Assembly (NCBI GenBank): GCA_963931925.1
Contig: OZ007569.1
Span: forward strand, 66,479,980 to 66,543,979
Direction: 5' to 3'
Source: Onchidella celtica
Lineage: Eukaryota; Mollusca; Gastropoda; Systellommatophora; Onchidiidae
Length of the DNA: 64,000 nt
The position numbers and the translations under genes are program-made. This document shows, in pieces, positions 1-14,600 of the stretch. The stretch's first letter is position 1. Each line of letters starts with the position of its first letter. The notes beneath the pieces are model-generated. The model searched no databases, was not told where the DNA came from, and saw nothing but the letters and a program-made list of their open reading frames with translations.

Positions 1-3000
1 AACCGCCTGTCAGACAGTGGTACAAGTTCCAGCAGAAGCCAGAAATTCTAGAGAGTAGAAAGGAATGAAGAATTAATGTAAATCCTTGTGCATCTCCCTT
101 CCATTCTCTGCAGCAAAAGAGACATTTGATACTTTGTCATTTCAGACTTTTGCTTCCCAACCTTTAGATTAGTCTAGACCTGCCCGATCTTGATGTATTA
201 AACCTAGACAGTGAAATTATATTTGTGACTCTAGTGCCAGTGCCGTCCCATTCATTGAGTCTGGTTTTTCAATCATGATCTGTGCATGTGTCATTGTTGT
301 CCTGGAAGCAAAACTTAGTTTGTTTTTACGGCAAAGTTAATCACATAGAGCTTTAATTTTAGGGTTTTGCATTTCAGCCCAGGTACCTACCAGCCAGTGT
401 TGATTGGCTGTCTAGTGGGATGGTGGAGCCGAGACATTTAATTTCAGTGAGATATAATGAGTTGCTGCTGGTTAGTGCATGGGGTCTTATCGCAACTAAA
501 TATTGTGATGTCACCATCCAACTAGTTGGCTGAGCAAAACCAGCTAGCGCACAACCAGGTTTTAGTCAACATATAATATTAATAACCTGTGATGTCCTGA
601 AAGATCCAACTTTAAGGTTGACATAGAAAGCAGAATTCATCTGTGTCAGTGGAATATAGCCTCCATATTTCATGAAAAATACTTGAGGGGCTTGGTGGTT
701 CCGTGTGGACAAAAATTGTAAAATTTAGGATGCCGTTTCAGTATTGGTGGTACATTTCCATGTTTGTCTGACAGTCAGATTTTCTGTTTTATATGGTGTT
801 TTTCCCTGCGGCACTTATTAAATTGGTAGTACGAAGGATATATATTATTTTGCTTTGCGGCCAGATTTTGTCCTAAGAAACACTTGTTGGAGGTGACCGA
901 AGTATTGCAAGGCCATAAGGGTCTGTTCCACATGAATAAAATTGCAAATCATTGTTTTATTGAAGAAAAATGTCATGTCTGACAGATGTTGATGTGTGAT
1001 GATTCTGGCACAAGCAAGGGTGGCACAGGGTTGAGCCCGCACCCATGTCAAGTCCATAATTGCAAATTTTTGTATGAAAAAATACAAAGAGCTACTTACA
1101 TCAGTGGAATATGTAAGGTACTGCTGTGGTCTCTTTCTTTTGCACGGTCTGACCTGGGCATTTGTTATGACGTGTTTTGCATATATATATATATACTGTA
1201 CTTTTATTTACGAAAGCTGTGGCGGGGACAACCACCTCATTGAGTGACATTTATGTCAGTTCTGCTTCTCTTTTCCCTGTTTTTCCTTGCCCCTGTCATA
1301 CACACAGAGACATACACACAAACATATACATACGCATCATCAGCCCACAGAGACTGTCTGTGGTAGAAGAAAGTGTTTAGTCCTTGTAGAGACTGAGTAC
1401 AAGTTGCTGTTATTGATCCACAGCTATAGAAAGGTCATTAAAAAAAAAATGAAGGAAAATTGTCTAGACAGAAAATGTAAATGCATTAAAGCTTGGCGGG
1501 GTGAATAACGACAATATCGTGGGTATGGGAGTGCGACTGCGAATGAGACTGCCAGAGAAATCCAATAACGGATGGAACAAGAGAGTCTGGATTACCATCA
1601 GTCAAGAACTTTTTTTTCAAGGGATGAGGGAGGGGCACGATAACTGGCGAGTGGTTGTTGTTTTTTTGCTGCACTTTTAAGTCTATCAACATGTTTTGAT
1701 CAATTTGGAACAGTTCAGTCAGGAAATCATCAGTCATTTTTAACACCTTTCAAGTACCACATAGATTTGTGTATGAAAACTGGACGTGCTTATTAAAGTT
1801 TCCTGTGATTTGAAAATGGTGCTAATAGTATAACAGAATTTAGTAGACTTCAGTTTTGCCTTTCATTTTGCCCTAAAACATAACTACATAACTATGAGTA
1901 ACCATGAGAGAATTCTAATGTAAAAGTCACTTCATTCAGGTGAGCAGTGAAAGCTCTTGTAGCTTGAAGATAGTAAAGAGGCCAGGGCCTGTAAGTAACT
2001 AAGTAGTTTTTAGGTAAAGACAATGAAATGACTGATAATTTAAAATTTGTCATAAAGACACACACTTCTTCAACAATAATTTGTTTGCCATTAAACCAAG
2101 TTTTCGCTAATCAAAAGCTCAGACATGTTATAACCCAGAGCAAATTTAATATTGTACCATTACCTAACAAAAATAAATGTTCCCAGGTTGTTGTCGTATC
2201 TGTCAAAGAATTAGTGCCTTGCTCATGTGATAACCAGTGCTGGTAGTGTTACATGTATTGGTTAACTGAGTTGCCATCCATCGTCACTTTTTTGTGACTG
2301 TCCTAGGTTAAGAATGTAGTTATTTGCTGGCAACTGATTGTCAGAAATTGGGGGAGGGGGAAGGCCTCTAATTTCGCTTAACCTTTGTGTTTTATTCAGA
2401 CTTGTAGTCTTCTATTTTGCCATATTATGGAAAAAAAACGGTATTCGTCAATCTAGACCAAAGTCACTCATTAATGTCATCATGGGTTATAATTTTGCAT
2501 AATTTGGTTGTTGGGGGGGAGGGGGGTCACAAAATGGCAACTGAATAAAACATAATAACAATACCAAAGATACTAGATTGATAAGATCAGACACTCCCTT
2601 CCTTGGGCCTAGTAAAATACCGTTTACATCCGGTCACAGGCACCGCCCACTCAGCACACAGAGCCAGTGCCTCTGTACAATGGATTTGCATAGAAAATAA
2701 GACACAACACCAATCGGTTTCGCTTCTCTGGTGCAACGGTTGATGTGGTTCTTGACGATGGTGTATTTTTCGTGAATTTGGAGAAGAAAAAGAAGAGCAG
2801 GAAGAATGAGAAGAAGGAAAATCCAAGGTTAGTTTATTATTGTTAAAGGAAAGTCCGTAAGCGTTTTCAGAACCCTTCACAGTTCCGGCTATTGTTTACT
2901 TTCTCACTTGCATTTACTGCTGGGAGACAGGGCGCGCGAGTTACGTCATGAACTGGAAAATCTAGCCTTGGTCCCATGTTATTCTAAAAATATACTAGAT

Positions 3001-4184
3001 ATATCTTCGGTATGATGGTAAATAAATGAAACGATTGTGATATTGCTTAAAAGGGAAAAAAAATAGCCGGAGGTATCCTACAACGAACTACTTTATAATT
3101 ACAAAGTAAGCGACTTCCAGCAAGGTCAAGGGTGAGAGCTGAACACTGAACAAAACTTGGCATTTTCTCTCTTTGGCTTTGTAAAAAATGCTGTTGTTTG
3201 CTTCTCTCACCCTTACGTCACAAGGCGGCGCTACCAAACCCGTGCACATGAAAACCCCGAGCTGTCTCATCTTATCATTTCTAGTACCTTTAATAATACT
3301 ACTAAAGCGGAATACAATGCGAAGTTTATAGCATCTGCTACACAGTTTTGTCTTTGACATAATATACAGTATTTTTCTATACCACGATGTGAAGAGAATA
3401 CACGAAGTGTATTGATACTTGGTGTTCTGCTCAGACCTCACAAATGAAATTCTCTGTAAATAGTTGTTTTGCTTTTTTGTTGCTGGTTTCTTGAAGATTA
3501 TTTATGGTGTCCATAAAAATCTTGCTCTGAGCTCATTTCATTGCAGTTATGACAAGTTCACTTGTTAGCAAAGACTGAACATGGCGATTCAATAGTTCAG
3601 GTGTATGTCAAGTTCACTTTGGAAACAAATATTTCCATGGCTGGTTCTTAAGTGTTTACAGAGGACTAATGCATTGCACAATGAATGTCAAACATTTTCC
3701 ACTGCCCCGGATTGTAACTTTTGCACTTGGTGAAAAGTTCTGTGGGGCTGAGCCTGAAGATTTTATAAGGAAAAATATGATAGTTTGTGCATGGATTTTT
3801 GTTTTTGTTGAAGAGAAGTGTGCATTTGTCCAGTTCATACTGAGAATGTAATCTTGAAGTTTACTACAGCTTACCTTGAAAGCTCACCAAAGCAGGAGGA
3901 TACATTTTATCTTGCTGTGTGCTTTCTACATGAAATATTGTGTCTGTTCTGTCCTCAAACTGATACACCATCAGATGGCATTTCTAGTGGATTTGGCTTT
4001 ATCTTTCACGGTGTCAAAGCTCAGATATGCCACACAGTTTAATCATCCTTAATTGTCATGTTGTTTGTGTCTGGAAGTGCACGTCCTTCATTTTGTGTGG
4101 CAGGAAGTAGAAAAGACACATTTAGTGCAAACAAATATAACAAATTTCGTCTCACTGTTGTGATTTTTATGTTCCCAGTTTCAG
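1..4184. other. Region upstream of the ER exons; no gene recognised
   Basis: AT-rich, non-coding-looking DNA with only short chance open frames on both strands. It probably belongs to the 5' introns or 5' flank of the ER gene. I found no exon with a convincing start codon, although the receptor must have an initiator exon upstream of 5411. A short TA run lies near 1185 and a stretch of tattered purine and pyrimidine runs near 2510-2530. The first 50 bases are open in several frames but match nothing I recognise. Confidence 0.5.
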
Positions 4185-4248
4185 CCAGTGATATAAGGAA
4201 GTTTAGAAGGGGGAGAGATGAGTTGATCAGGAAACATCTAAGAGACCT
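4185..4248 (+). CDS. Candidate 5' coding exon of the estrogen receptor (uncertain)
   Basis: The open frame here is bordered by two possible acceptors (a cag ending at 4178 and a tttcag ending at 4184) and a strong donor (gtgagt from 4249). It encodes a very basic, helix-compatible stretch that reads SDIRKFRRGRDELIRKHLRD. The exon ends after two bases of a codon (ct). The next confident exon at 5411 needs exactly two bases from upstream, so joining them gives a leucine followed by [12 protein letters not shown] with no frame break. The 5' border has phase 1, so a further upstream exon with the start codon would still be needed. I do not recognise the peptide, so the case rests on splice signals, phase and composition. 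Confidence 0.45.
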
Positions 4249-5410
4249 GTGAGTCAGAGGTGAAGATAGTGTATTTTACTAGAAGCTTGCGTATTTTACT
4301 AGTGGATTCAAATCATGACACTGAGATTTGCACTTAAACAAACCCTGTCACATTGCTCTCAACTGTTTTCATTTTGTCATTAAGCCAGATGGAGTCAGGG
4401 CTTGTGGAGAGTTGCTGTGCCATTTTGGTGTACAGTTGCTATTAAGTGATTCTACAAAAGTTGTAATATAGTTGGGGCACTGGTGTTTGGTGAAAAATTC
4501 GTAGATGAACTGCAGATTGTGAGTAAGAGTATAGTGCTTGACATTTTCCCAGGAGTTGTCATGCTAGGGTGAATTCTCTTGGCTATCGGTTAAGTTTATT
4601 TCTGAGAAGTTGCTGTGATCCATGTGTTCCATTTATATGTCTGACAGACCAGAGATTTTATTTTGCTTTTTTGGGTGGTGGTTTTTGTTGTTGTATTTTT
4701 TTTTTTAATGTAATTTTGTATCTTGACTTTGGCATCTGATGTATACAAAAGTCGAACAGCTCTGGAGTGTGCAGTGTTTTGTAAAGGCTGCATATGATGT
4801 GGGTTTCAAAAGATGTTGTCTTCCATCACTCCATTGTTATCTTTATTTTGGACCTTCTCTGTCATCTGTATTTCCTTGTCACTGATAGTTGAGATATAAG
4901 TTGAAGTTATATTGGGTCAGCAAATGTTGGGCGTAGAGATATCAAGTGCTATTTCTTATTAATCGTGATGTAGTTTTTAGGTGGATGAAGAGTGTTTGTG
5001 TCACTTCAAAACATGGCTTGTTTGAATCCTTAGTCTTTTTTAGGGAAATTGGGCTGGAAAATTTATGAATGTTGAGAAGATTAACATCTTTATCATCGTT
5101 TGGTGATTGTGTAGATGATTTGCAGAGTCTCAGCTTTCGTCATTCATGAAATGTGGTGCAAACGCCAACACAGTACCTCTTTTATTGTAAAATATTGCCA
5201 TTTTTGATATTTCTTCCACGTTACCAGATGGACTGGCGAACAAATTCCCTCCACGGAATGCTTCTGAGTGTTTCACAAATTTTGCAGTAGGTACATGTTT
5301 ATTTACATATGAATGTATTGTTCAAACTTTGGAATTGGTGATAATAAATCTTCCAAGCTCGGATCAGGCATTACTAAATTCATTCATGATTCATTTCTTT
5401 ATCATTTCAG

Positions 5411-5658
5411 AGAGCCGTCCGACTGCAAGTCCCCGAAGGAAGAGGGACGGATGGTCTCTCCGAGCTCCTGCATGCAGGTGCTCCCTCTGGGGGGTTCAGG
5501 GGAGAGCTCCGGAGGATCTGCTCACCTGCAGGCAGCTACCTCCACTACACCTGAGGCGGGGTCAGGCTCCATGCCCCACAATTTTCTATTGGATGTGCAT
5601 GGGGCAGGGATGGGGGCCAGTCCGCCATCACATATGAAACAGGAGATAGGAGGAGCAG
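5411..5658 (+). CDS. ER: ER exon: A/B (N-terminal transactivation) region
   Basis: The acceptor is tttatcatttcag and the donor is gtgagt. The exon begins with the last base of a split codon and ends with the first base of the next, giving 82 full codons. The encoded region is rich in Ser, Gly, Pro and Met and has no folded domain, as is usual for the poorly conserved A/B region of nuclear receptors. Near its end it carries HMKQEIG, a possible sumoylation-type motif (hydrophobic-K-x-E). If the 4185 exon is not used, the first available in-frame Met is at 5451, but the coding frame is open through the acceptor, so an upstream coding exon is more likely. Confidence 0.85.
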
Positions 5659-8600
5659 GTGAGTGTCTTTCTGTGTAAAGTGTCAGTGCTGGAAGAAGAG
5701 AAAGCATTGTACAGTCAAATTTCATATATTTGTATTTTTTTGTATTTGTATTTGTATAACTCTTTAATCCCATTTGGGAAATTTTGCCTTTGTGCCATTG
5801 CACCCCAGTTACAACTGGAGCAGGCACGTCGTCGCCACAGTGCAGCGCCAGTCGGCGTTTTTTTTTTTTTTTTGGTGGTGGGGGGATGAGGGGGAGTGGG
5901 TGGTAGGGATATATCAGGGCAAGTAAGAGAAGCTGTGGTGGAACAAATCAGTCCAGATCCTAAGATCCTGCTTTTCTGAGGTTTGCAATGAACTGCAGAA
6001 AAACAGTGTGTTTATCACAAATTTCCTCTGAAAATAAAAGAAGACTGATTTACACTTTGCAGCATAGCTGTGGTCTTTTTCCTAATAATGTCCATTAAAT
6101 TTTAGTCTGCCAATACACACTCTTACCTGCTATTTTCATTTGCAGTTTAGACACTTTGTTTTGTTAATTAAAACAAAAAAAACATATAAGTATGATTCAG
6201 AGAATAACTTGTCCTTATTTGTGGTGATATGGTGGACGAGCCCCTATTTAGTAGTTTTTGTGGTTGTAAACTGGACAGCATTCCTTTAGAATTATTTATG
6301 ACATTTAAGAACTCCGAAGAATGAGGTTTGCTTCAGCCGCCGTGTATAAAAATTGTCACCCTTCCAAAGACCAACTAGACATGTTACAACTCCGGCAGGT
6401 GTGCATAAAGAAAAAAACATTATTGGGTTCTCTGAAGTGAGTAGCCCAAAAGGACGGTCAAAGGCACTTTTGTGAAGACTGTAATGCTGTAATGGAAATG
6501 AAACCACTTGTCATTCTGAGTTGAGAGTAACAGTTATGTGGTGATAACGTCTTCACTTGAATAGTAAATATTTATTGGACTTGTTCCATAAGCCCTATAG
6601 TTGCAGGACAGAAGCATGGCATGGAAAGATAAATATGTCCATGTTTATACATTTCTGTAAACACCATATATTTCACCACAAGTAGAAATAATTTTTTTTT
6701 TTAATTTGAAGACAAACCCATAGACCATGCATGTTGTTTACACTTCTGTGGGATTATCTACCAGCATAAGTGAAATGTGTGGCATCTGGGTTAGTCTGCC
6801 CCTTCAGTAGACTTTGTTCCAAAGTGTTCACTGATTGGACAGGGTCACGAAATTATCATATCTGAGGCAAATCTTCATAGCAGTTTTACACTGAAAATCA
6901 GTGGAACATCCCATATTTAGCTTTAGTTTTATTATTAGTCACACTTCTGTTCAGCTTCCTTGTCTAACATGGCATTTCATTGAGTACAAATAAATGAAAA
7001 CTGGAGCACTGTGAATGATCGAAAGAAGGCTGTATTGCCAATGTCTGGCAGTATTGGGAGGCCGAAATTTTGCAGAAAATGTCTTCATAAAGTGGTCTGT
7101 TAACAGCTTACCATAAATAGCGGAAATCCTGGTTTACGATTTGAAACTATTTTTGCATGCAACATTTTGGTTGCCCTTAGAGGACATGGGATGTTATTGT
7201 TTAAAGTGTTTAAAGCTTTTGATGTGAGACTGGGCAACAAATTACAGTGTGTACTTGTCAGCTTTAGACACAACAGTGAAGTAGAGTTCTGCATTTCTGA
7301 GAAATGCTTTATTAGAAAAAGATATGAACTAAACTTGGACCTAAAAGAGAGTGCAAAGTTTTCAGTCTGCGGATATTGTAAAGCTGGTGACCCAGCGAGT
7401 CATGTCTGTTTTGCTCGGTTTTAGTGTGAGTGGACTACAGAAGGAGATGGGATCTCTCACACTGGCCAGACTAAAACAAGTCTGTCTCATTATTCGGCCT
7501 TCGCAAAATGTCTCGAGTCAGGTGGTGGAAAAAGATCTCTTGCACCGAGTCAAAACAGATGTAACGCAGACTTAACTGGTGGGCCTCCAGCCTAACACCA
7601 TGGCATATGAATCATTGTATGATGTTAACTTGGCAGCATGGAATGGTTTCACCTAATTACCAGTACCTAATTTCCACCACTTGTCCTCCCCAGTTTTCTA
7701 CTGTTGCATAGCAAGAATTTTATGTAGCATTTGAAAATGTTGAGTGGGCACAGAAATTGTTTGAACTAAGAATAATGTGAGATCCAGTTGGCTTGTGTAA
7801 GTGATATCAAAATGAAAGGGGGAGGGGATTAAGATTGACACACAGTAAAAAAAAAAAGCATTTTTCATAGATGAAACTACAAGAGAAAATGTTCATTTGA
7901 AAATCAGATTCATAGATGCAGTCAAGCGGTAATGTACATTTTAATGCACATTTTAGCTGGGAAATGAAAAACATTTTTAAATTCTCTTTTTCATAGCGGC
8001 CTTGTGTATGTCAGAAGAGAAAAAGAACATTAAAATTGAACAAGAATAATGGCTGGCTTTGCTCACTCCTTGACAAAGAGAGGGCAGAGAAAAGGAATTT
8101 CTGTGTATTTTTCTTAGTTCTGAGATTATTTTGCATGAAGGAGTTTTGCTCTGTAGGTGCTTGGGTGCTGATAGACCATTAACATTCCACATTGTCAACA
8201 ACACAGAATGATCTGTTAGCATTTTTAATAAGTTTTTTTTTTTTTAATCATCCCAGTGGACAGATGTGCCTAAGTTATGTTGACATTTTCTGCTTCTTTT
8301 TTTTTTATGTATAGTTGGTGTGAATGAAAGGGTACATGGTAGTTGAACATGGTAGGTGTAACAATGTCCTGAAATGCAATTAGTTTTTTTTAATCAAAAT
8401 GTGGCAAAACTCGTGTAAGAAATCACCTGTCACCTGTCGGCTTCATCGTCATCAATGTTAGCTGCTACAGTGGATGTCACGACAAAATCTCCTCCACCCA
8501 ATCCTGTCCTTAGCTTTCCTAGTTAGTTCACTTATTTCCAGCTGGAAATAATGCAGTAAAACACAATGGAAATGGAAAGTGCTAACCCATGGAAACTGAT

Positions 8601-11600
8601 TCACTGCCACTAACAGTATCTTCATATTTTTATATTATATATTAGTGAAGACCAACAGTGTCAGGCATACTTGCTATCCTATATCATATCTGCCTTGCAT
8701 GAAGCAATTCTTGTTTCATTTTTCTGAGGTCAGGTTGATCTTTTTAAAATCCACCAGTGAAATAACTCTTCCCTCGGCTGTTCTAACAGTTGAACACAAC
8801 CCGCTTAATCAACTGTTAAGATGTGACATAATATCCAAAAAGGAAATCTTTATCTTATGACACACTGTCTGAACATTTCATGATCCCTACCTCTTTTATA
8901 GTTGTTCTTGTGTAAATAGATAAGAATTCTGAGAGCTTTATGAGGTGTTGGAAATCCAGTCTGTGCTTATTCTTTTAAAGTACTGCTAAAAAAAATACCT
9001 GGGTAGGATAGAAATGATGCTAAAATATAGTGTCCAGACCAAATTTAAGGTCCCAGAGAATTCTCTCGATAAATATGGTATGTAAAGGAACAATCTTCAA
9101 ATTACTTTTGCCACTGTGCATAGAAATAAATATATCTGGTAATAAAGATTTACTAGAGGAAAATTAAAAGATAGTAGTGTTAGTGTGAAATCTTAATCTG
9201 CAGAAGAAATGATAGAATCTTTTGACATACATTATTGTCAGAATGACATCGATTGATGGTAGTTTGAACCAGCAATATCTTGTACCGTTCTCAGACAAGA
9301 TATTTGTGGATGTAAATGGCAGGTTTCATCTGCCAAGTTATTACTGGACAGCTGAAACTTAGTGTCAGTTTTTCTTCTAGACCTGAAGTCAATGTCTCTG
9401 CCCATGTTGGACTCAGAATCTTTTGTTCAAGTTTCCTTGTGCTCGGAGTTCTGAGATTCCTCTGTCGCATTACAGAGACAGTTTATCTTCTTTTTATCAG
9501 ACTGCTGTCATACTCCTATAGGTGCAAACAGAACTGGATGGATTTAGAGTGGTGTGCTTTGTAACATATATCTTTACTTAAAGCAGAGACCCAGGCTGAA
9601 TTGCATTTGCGTGATGTTATTTATCATTTTGTTTTGTAATTGGATTTTTTATTTTTAAATTGTTACTGTAGGAAACATGAAATAAGTTTCTGGTTGCCAA
9701 CATATTCACAGCACTTGTCCATGGGGTTAGAACTGACAACATTTAAATTGGGTGCAAGAATCTTGACAGACCATAATGGCATTTGATAATAATCTGAAAA
9801 TAGACAGTCCTTATGCATGCATTTCCTCACTTAAATAAATCCATGCCAGACTTTCCTTGTAGAATAAAACATAATTCCTCCGAAAGCAAAAGCATCATCC
9901 TGTGATGGGCAAAGCCTCGATGTTGCATAATATTATAAAAACCACAGAAAGTCTGTGGGGTCGCAGCAAGGCTTGAAGAGAAAAGTCAAAATATGGCAAA
10001 GAGAAAAAGTTATAATATAGCAAAGCCTGGCGTGAGAAATAATACAGAAAGAATGCAATAAAATGCCAAAAGTTCCCTTTTCCCTTGGGTTTTATTGTTT
10101 CGTTTTTGTATCATTTGTTATGCAAGTCGTTACTATATACAGCTTTTTCTGTATGTTGACTTGTGTAATCCAGATCTGTTTTGTAAATATGTTCTGCAGT
10201 ATTTAAATATTTAGTTGTAAAAGCTGAAAAATATACAGATAATGATAGCATGTTGTGCATTTATATAGGCCTCTCCTTTTTTTTCCTTCAGGTTTTCTTT
10301 ATAAGTCTAAGCCTGAGGAAGGTTCAAGCGACAGAAAGTGTATGCTTTTTCCAAGATTAGTACAGTTTTACTTAACATGCAGTTTTCTTAATACTCTCCT
10401 CCTTTCCCCTCCCCCAACCCCACCCCCCCCCTATCATTTTTGAGTACCACAAACCTTTTTTCCCCAATTTAACTCACTTTCACACAACACCAGCTGGGGT
10501 GAAAGGTTGAATAGTTTGCAATAAGAAAGGTTCTGAAGTAATCATTTCCATCTTTTTCTTTAAACTGTTATTTTTTCAAATGTATTGACTTTTCTTGTAT
10601 CCTCAGTGCCAGGTAGCAGCATCCAGGCCAAGCTGTGTCAAGTGTGTAATGACAATGCATCGGGCTTTCATTATGGTGTATGGTCCTGTGAGGGATGCAA
10701 AGCTTTCTTCAAGAGGAGTATACAAGGTCAGTTCACACTTCTGTTTTAAGTGATCTCATCTCAAGCAAATCTGGTGTGGCTCAGTCTAAATTGTATTGCA
10801 AATCTTATCTCACATAAACTGCACACAGTATCAGAGAGATCCGCATAGTGTTTTATCACAGTAAAAAGAATAACTGTGAAGTTGGAGGTGAGCAGAGGAA
10901 TTGAAAAAGATTTCAGTTGTCACCCATGTGCACATTGAAACTCTGAAATAATAAGTCCCACTGGGATTGCCTGTGACATCAGCAAGATTGGAAATCTAAA
11001 GGAAAATCAATGAAATAAGAACAAAGAGGTTGTCCTTGATTTTGGGGAATCACTACAATTTATTTTAGTCAGTAGCAAGCGAGGAATCAGAGCCTCAGGT
11101 ACATGCTTTGTCAAGGTGAATCAGATTTCACATATCCATTGCCCAGCTGTGCCAGAAAAAAGTATATTGGTCATTGCTTGGCCAGTATTTACTACAAGGC
11201 TGTTGTTGTAAATACGTATGCACCAAAAGCTTTTTGCGCTAGGGGAGCGCACATATATATACCTATCCCTAACCCTAATCTTATCGAATCCCTTACCCTG
11301 TCCCCTACCCTTTCAACCAAAAACCAGGAGGGAAACAAAAAGAAAATCTGAAAGAATAATTAATTAAGGCTTTTGTTAGGAGTATTTCGGGAGGAGGTCC
11401 CTAGCTCTGGGGTCACAAAAGGCTTTAAAATACATAACCCTAGCGCAAACAACTTGGGCAACATACATACTTGTAACAACATTCTTACTAAAAATTAGCA
11501 TACACTTGGCCAAACCAGAACAAAACGCAATCCCATCTGGTGGCCGTTTATGGCCATACAATAAGAAAGTGGAATGACCGATTTCCACATTGAGTCTTCA

Positions 11601-14600
11601 CACTTCAAATGTAATATAGGTTTTTATAAAGCTTACATCATATGAATTTACAATACATATACAGAAAGCATGCATTTTCTTTAGTGCCCAGTTTTGATTT
11701 CTGGTTGACTGAAGAAATTACATTCTGTTACAAGGCTTTGAAAAGAGAGACACGTGCAGCTCATCCGCCCAAATGGCGCTTGGTTTTTGGATGTAACCAC
11801 TGGCTGTGGCAGTGCAGTATTATGCTTTTTTCACGGTACGGCTGAAAAAAGTTGGTATTCCTTGAACTTGAAGGCGCTGGCTGGACAAAGGATATTCTGT
11901 CATTTTTGTTAGATAATTTATAGCTCTCCTCCATTCTCATATCTCTTACTGAGAGAAAAATATTCCAGAAAAGAATATTCATGAACAATATATGCATTTC
12001 ATCTTCATCTTGGAGATAAAATGCAGTTACACTACAGATATTGATAATGTCACATGTAGAATATTACCGATGTAAAGTTATGATGTTGATAGTGGAGCCA
12101 TCACCATAATGTGATGTGAACTAAGACATTGACTGAACCTTGTATAAAATGACCAGCAGCATAGCTTTTATTGTACTGAAATTTGCATTATATAGTATGA
12201 CGGTCATAGTTTCAAGAGCTTAGAAAACGTGTTACAGGAAACTATAGTGTGAGCACAACATGTCACTGTGTAAGTGTTCACTGCTGCATTTGGTGTATGT
12301 CAGTATAAGACAGTGTGTTAATTTGTCTCTCGATCTACTTGACGTGTATTAACTACAAAATGCAAAATTTCAATCAGAGGATTGTTACCAATTTCGAATG
12401 AAACTTATTATTTCACACTGTAAAGATCACTTGCATTTTCAGATTTCAAGAGTTGTATTTTAAAGTTGTAAGATATGTACTTCAAATGATTTCCTTCTGC
12501 TAGGAACTCAACTGTAGTGTCCACAAAATAATATTTCTATTGTGAAATGTTTTAAATATGCTAACATCTTTTCTGATATAGTCAAAGCAGTGCTGTTAGC
12601 AGACAAGAGAAATGTGATAATCCTCAAAAGAATTGAGAGTCTCCCTTGCATTTGAACAGGAAATTTGATCCTTCTGACTGTGTTTAGAGAAGTCCGCTCT
12701 GAAAATAGTCGTGCTTACTTCTGTTGCAGAAAGTAATAACAGTACAGGTGAAAGTTGGCTGGAAGAATTTGGAACGGTCAGAATATTAACTGCAATAATC
12801 ATGCCCCTTCAGGAGTAATTTGTTCAGTTGGTGACTGCTAGTGAAATAGAATAATCACACTTGTAGACTACTATACCACAGAAACCCAGAAACATGCAGT
12901 TTTGACCCAAATTCCTTTGAAAAAATATAGTTCGTGATGTGCGCATTTGTATATTGTATGAAGTTTAGTAAACCAATAATTACAAGAGCATTTTTATGTT
13001 GGATATAGTGTTTGCAGGATCTTTGTTTCCGTGGGCAACCACATTCTGGAGAAGTAATTTTATTTCACTTTCATCTATTAGTAACGCTCATTTAAAACCT
13101 GGAAACAAAAAAAAACAAAAAAATGTTGCGTCTTCCCTTGTCATGTCATGTTGTAATCTGTCTTCCTACAGGGCCAGTGGATTACATCTGTCCTGCCACC
13201 AACACATGCACTATAGACAAACACAGACGTAAAAGCTGCCAAGCTTGTCGGTTAAGAAGGTGCTATGAGGTTGGCATGAACAAAGGTAAGAACAAGTTCT
13301 GAAGCTCAAAACATCAACTTCAAGGAGCGTACTAAGTATTTAGAATGCTCCACTGACTGTTCAAAGCTCTGACAAGGTTATGTTTTCACAACTGAAAATA
13401 TTTGGTCCTAGTATTTTGTTCAGTATCATGATTGTACCATCTTTGTAATAATGTTCTTAATGTTTCCTTCATTTTTGTCACTGCTGCCATTAGCAGATGA
13501 TAGAATTGTTTTCTCATGAAGCACCAGTAACATGTTGGTATTTGTTTTCTTTCTTTCCTTCCTGTTGTTATCAGGAAGTCAAAGAAAAGAGAGAAAGAGC
13601 AGTGGGACTACCGGTGGGCTGAAGGGCAAGCGATGTAGGGCTGACTCTTCAGATTCTGCCATCAATTCAACAAACAATGGAGCTTCATCTTCCAAGGTAA
13701 TCATTGCCTATATTTTACCACTACAACTCATTTCAGTAGTGTCTATTATACTGTGGCAGTCATTCTAACTGGCCCAAAACAAAATCAAGCAAAATTTAAT
13801 TTCAATTTGTTTCTTTCTGGCAGCATGAATTTATGGTCATTTTTTCCCCCTAATCAAATGCCTTCTCCTCTCAGGCATGCTGTGAAGTGTCTTCCGTGTC
13901 CTAGAGGAAAAATTATGTATGAAATTGTCCAGCTAAAGTGTACACCAATTAAGACAAGTTGCTTTTTTATGTTTTTACCTATGCAGGTTCACAACTCCTC
14001 CTTCATTTTTAGGCTCTGAAAAATGGAATTAGCGCTTAATACATTTTCAAAATCCATTATGGAAAAAAAAAAACGGTTTGAAAAAATAAAAGGACTTGTG
14101 AAGGACTGTTTACAACAAGGCTCCTGGGTGTTGTCCTGATGATCTAGTGCCTGCAAGATAGTGAAGAGTTTTGTTTGGGAATTATTACAAGGACAGCATG
14201 TGTATTTGTGCCATTAGAACATGCATTTAGCATGCTTGACAAGTATTTTGAGGACTGGTATTTGAAAGCATTTTATGGAAGTGTGAAAGCAGTTGAATAC
14301 AAATGAAATCATTCATAATAACCATATTTGCCTTTTCTGACCTGGTTTATCTGAACATTCTAAAATTTTGTATCCTTTATCATTCTTGGGGGAAAAAAAG
14401 CACAAGTTGAGATCCAGAAGTGTTTGATAATACCGCCTTGTCATGTCAGTATAAAATTGGTAGGAAAACTGAGTATTCTCAGATGTTTTGGTGTATAAAT
14501 TGTTGGACAATCTATTAATAATTTCACCATAATTTGAAGTGAGTTCACAGTGTTCACATTATAAAATCAATATTTATGATTTCTGTAGAAATTGTAGCTT

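Noticed and set aside
1939-1990. Possible small exon (cag acceptor before 1939, gtaagt donor after 1990, 17 open codons)
   Set aside because: Its only open reading ends in phase 0 and cannot join the 4179/4185 candidate (phase 1) or the 5411 exon (phase 2).
11258-11310. CCCTAACCCTAA-like stretch resembling a telomere repeat
   Set aside because: Only about two units are regular, and the rest is degenerate C-rich DNA inside an inverted-repeat element.
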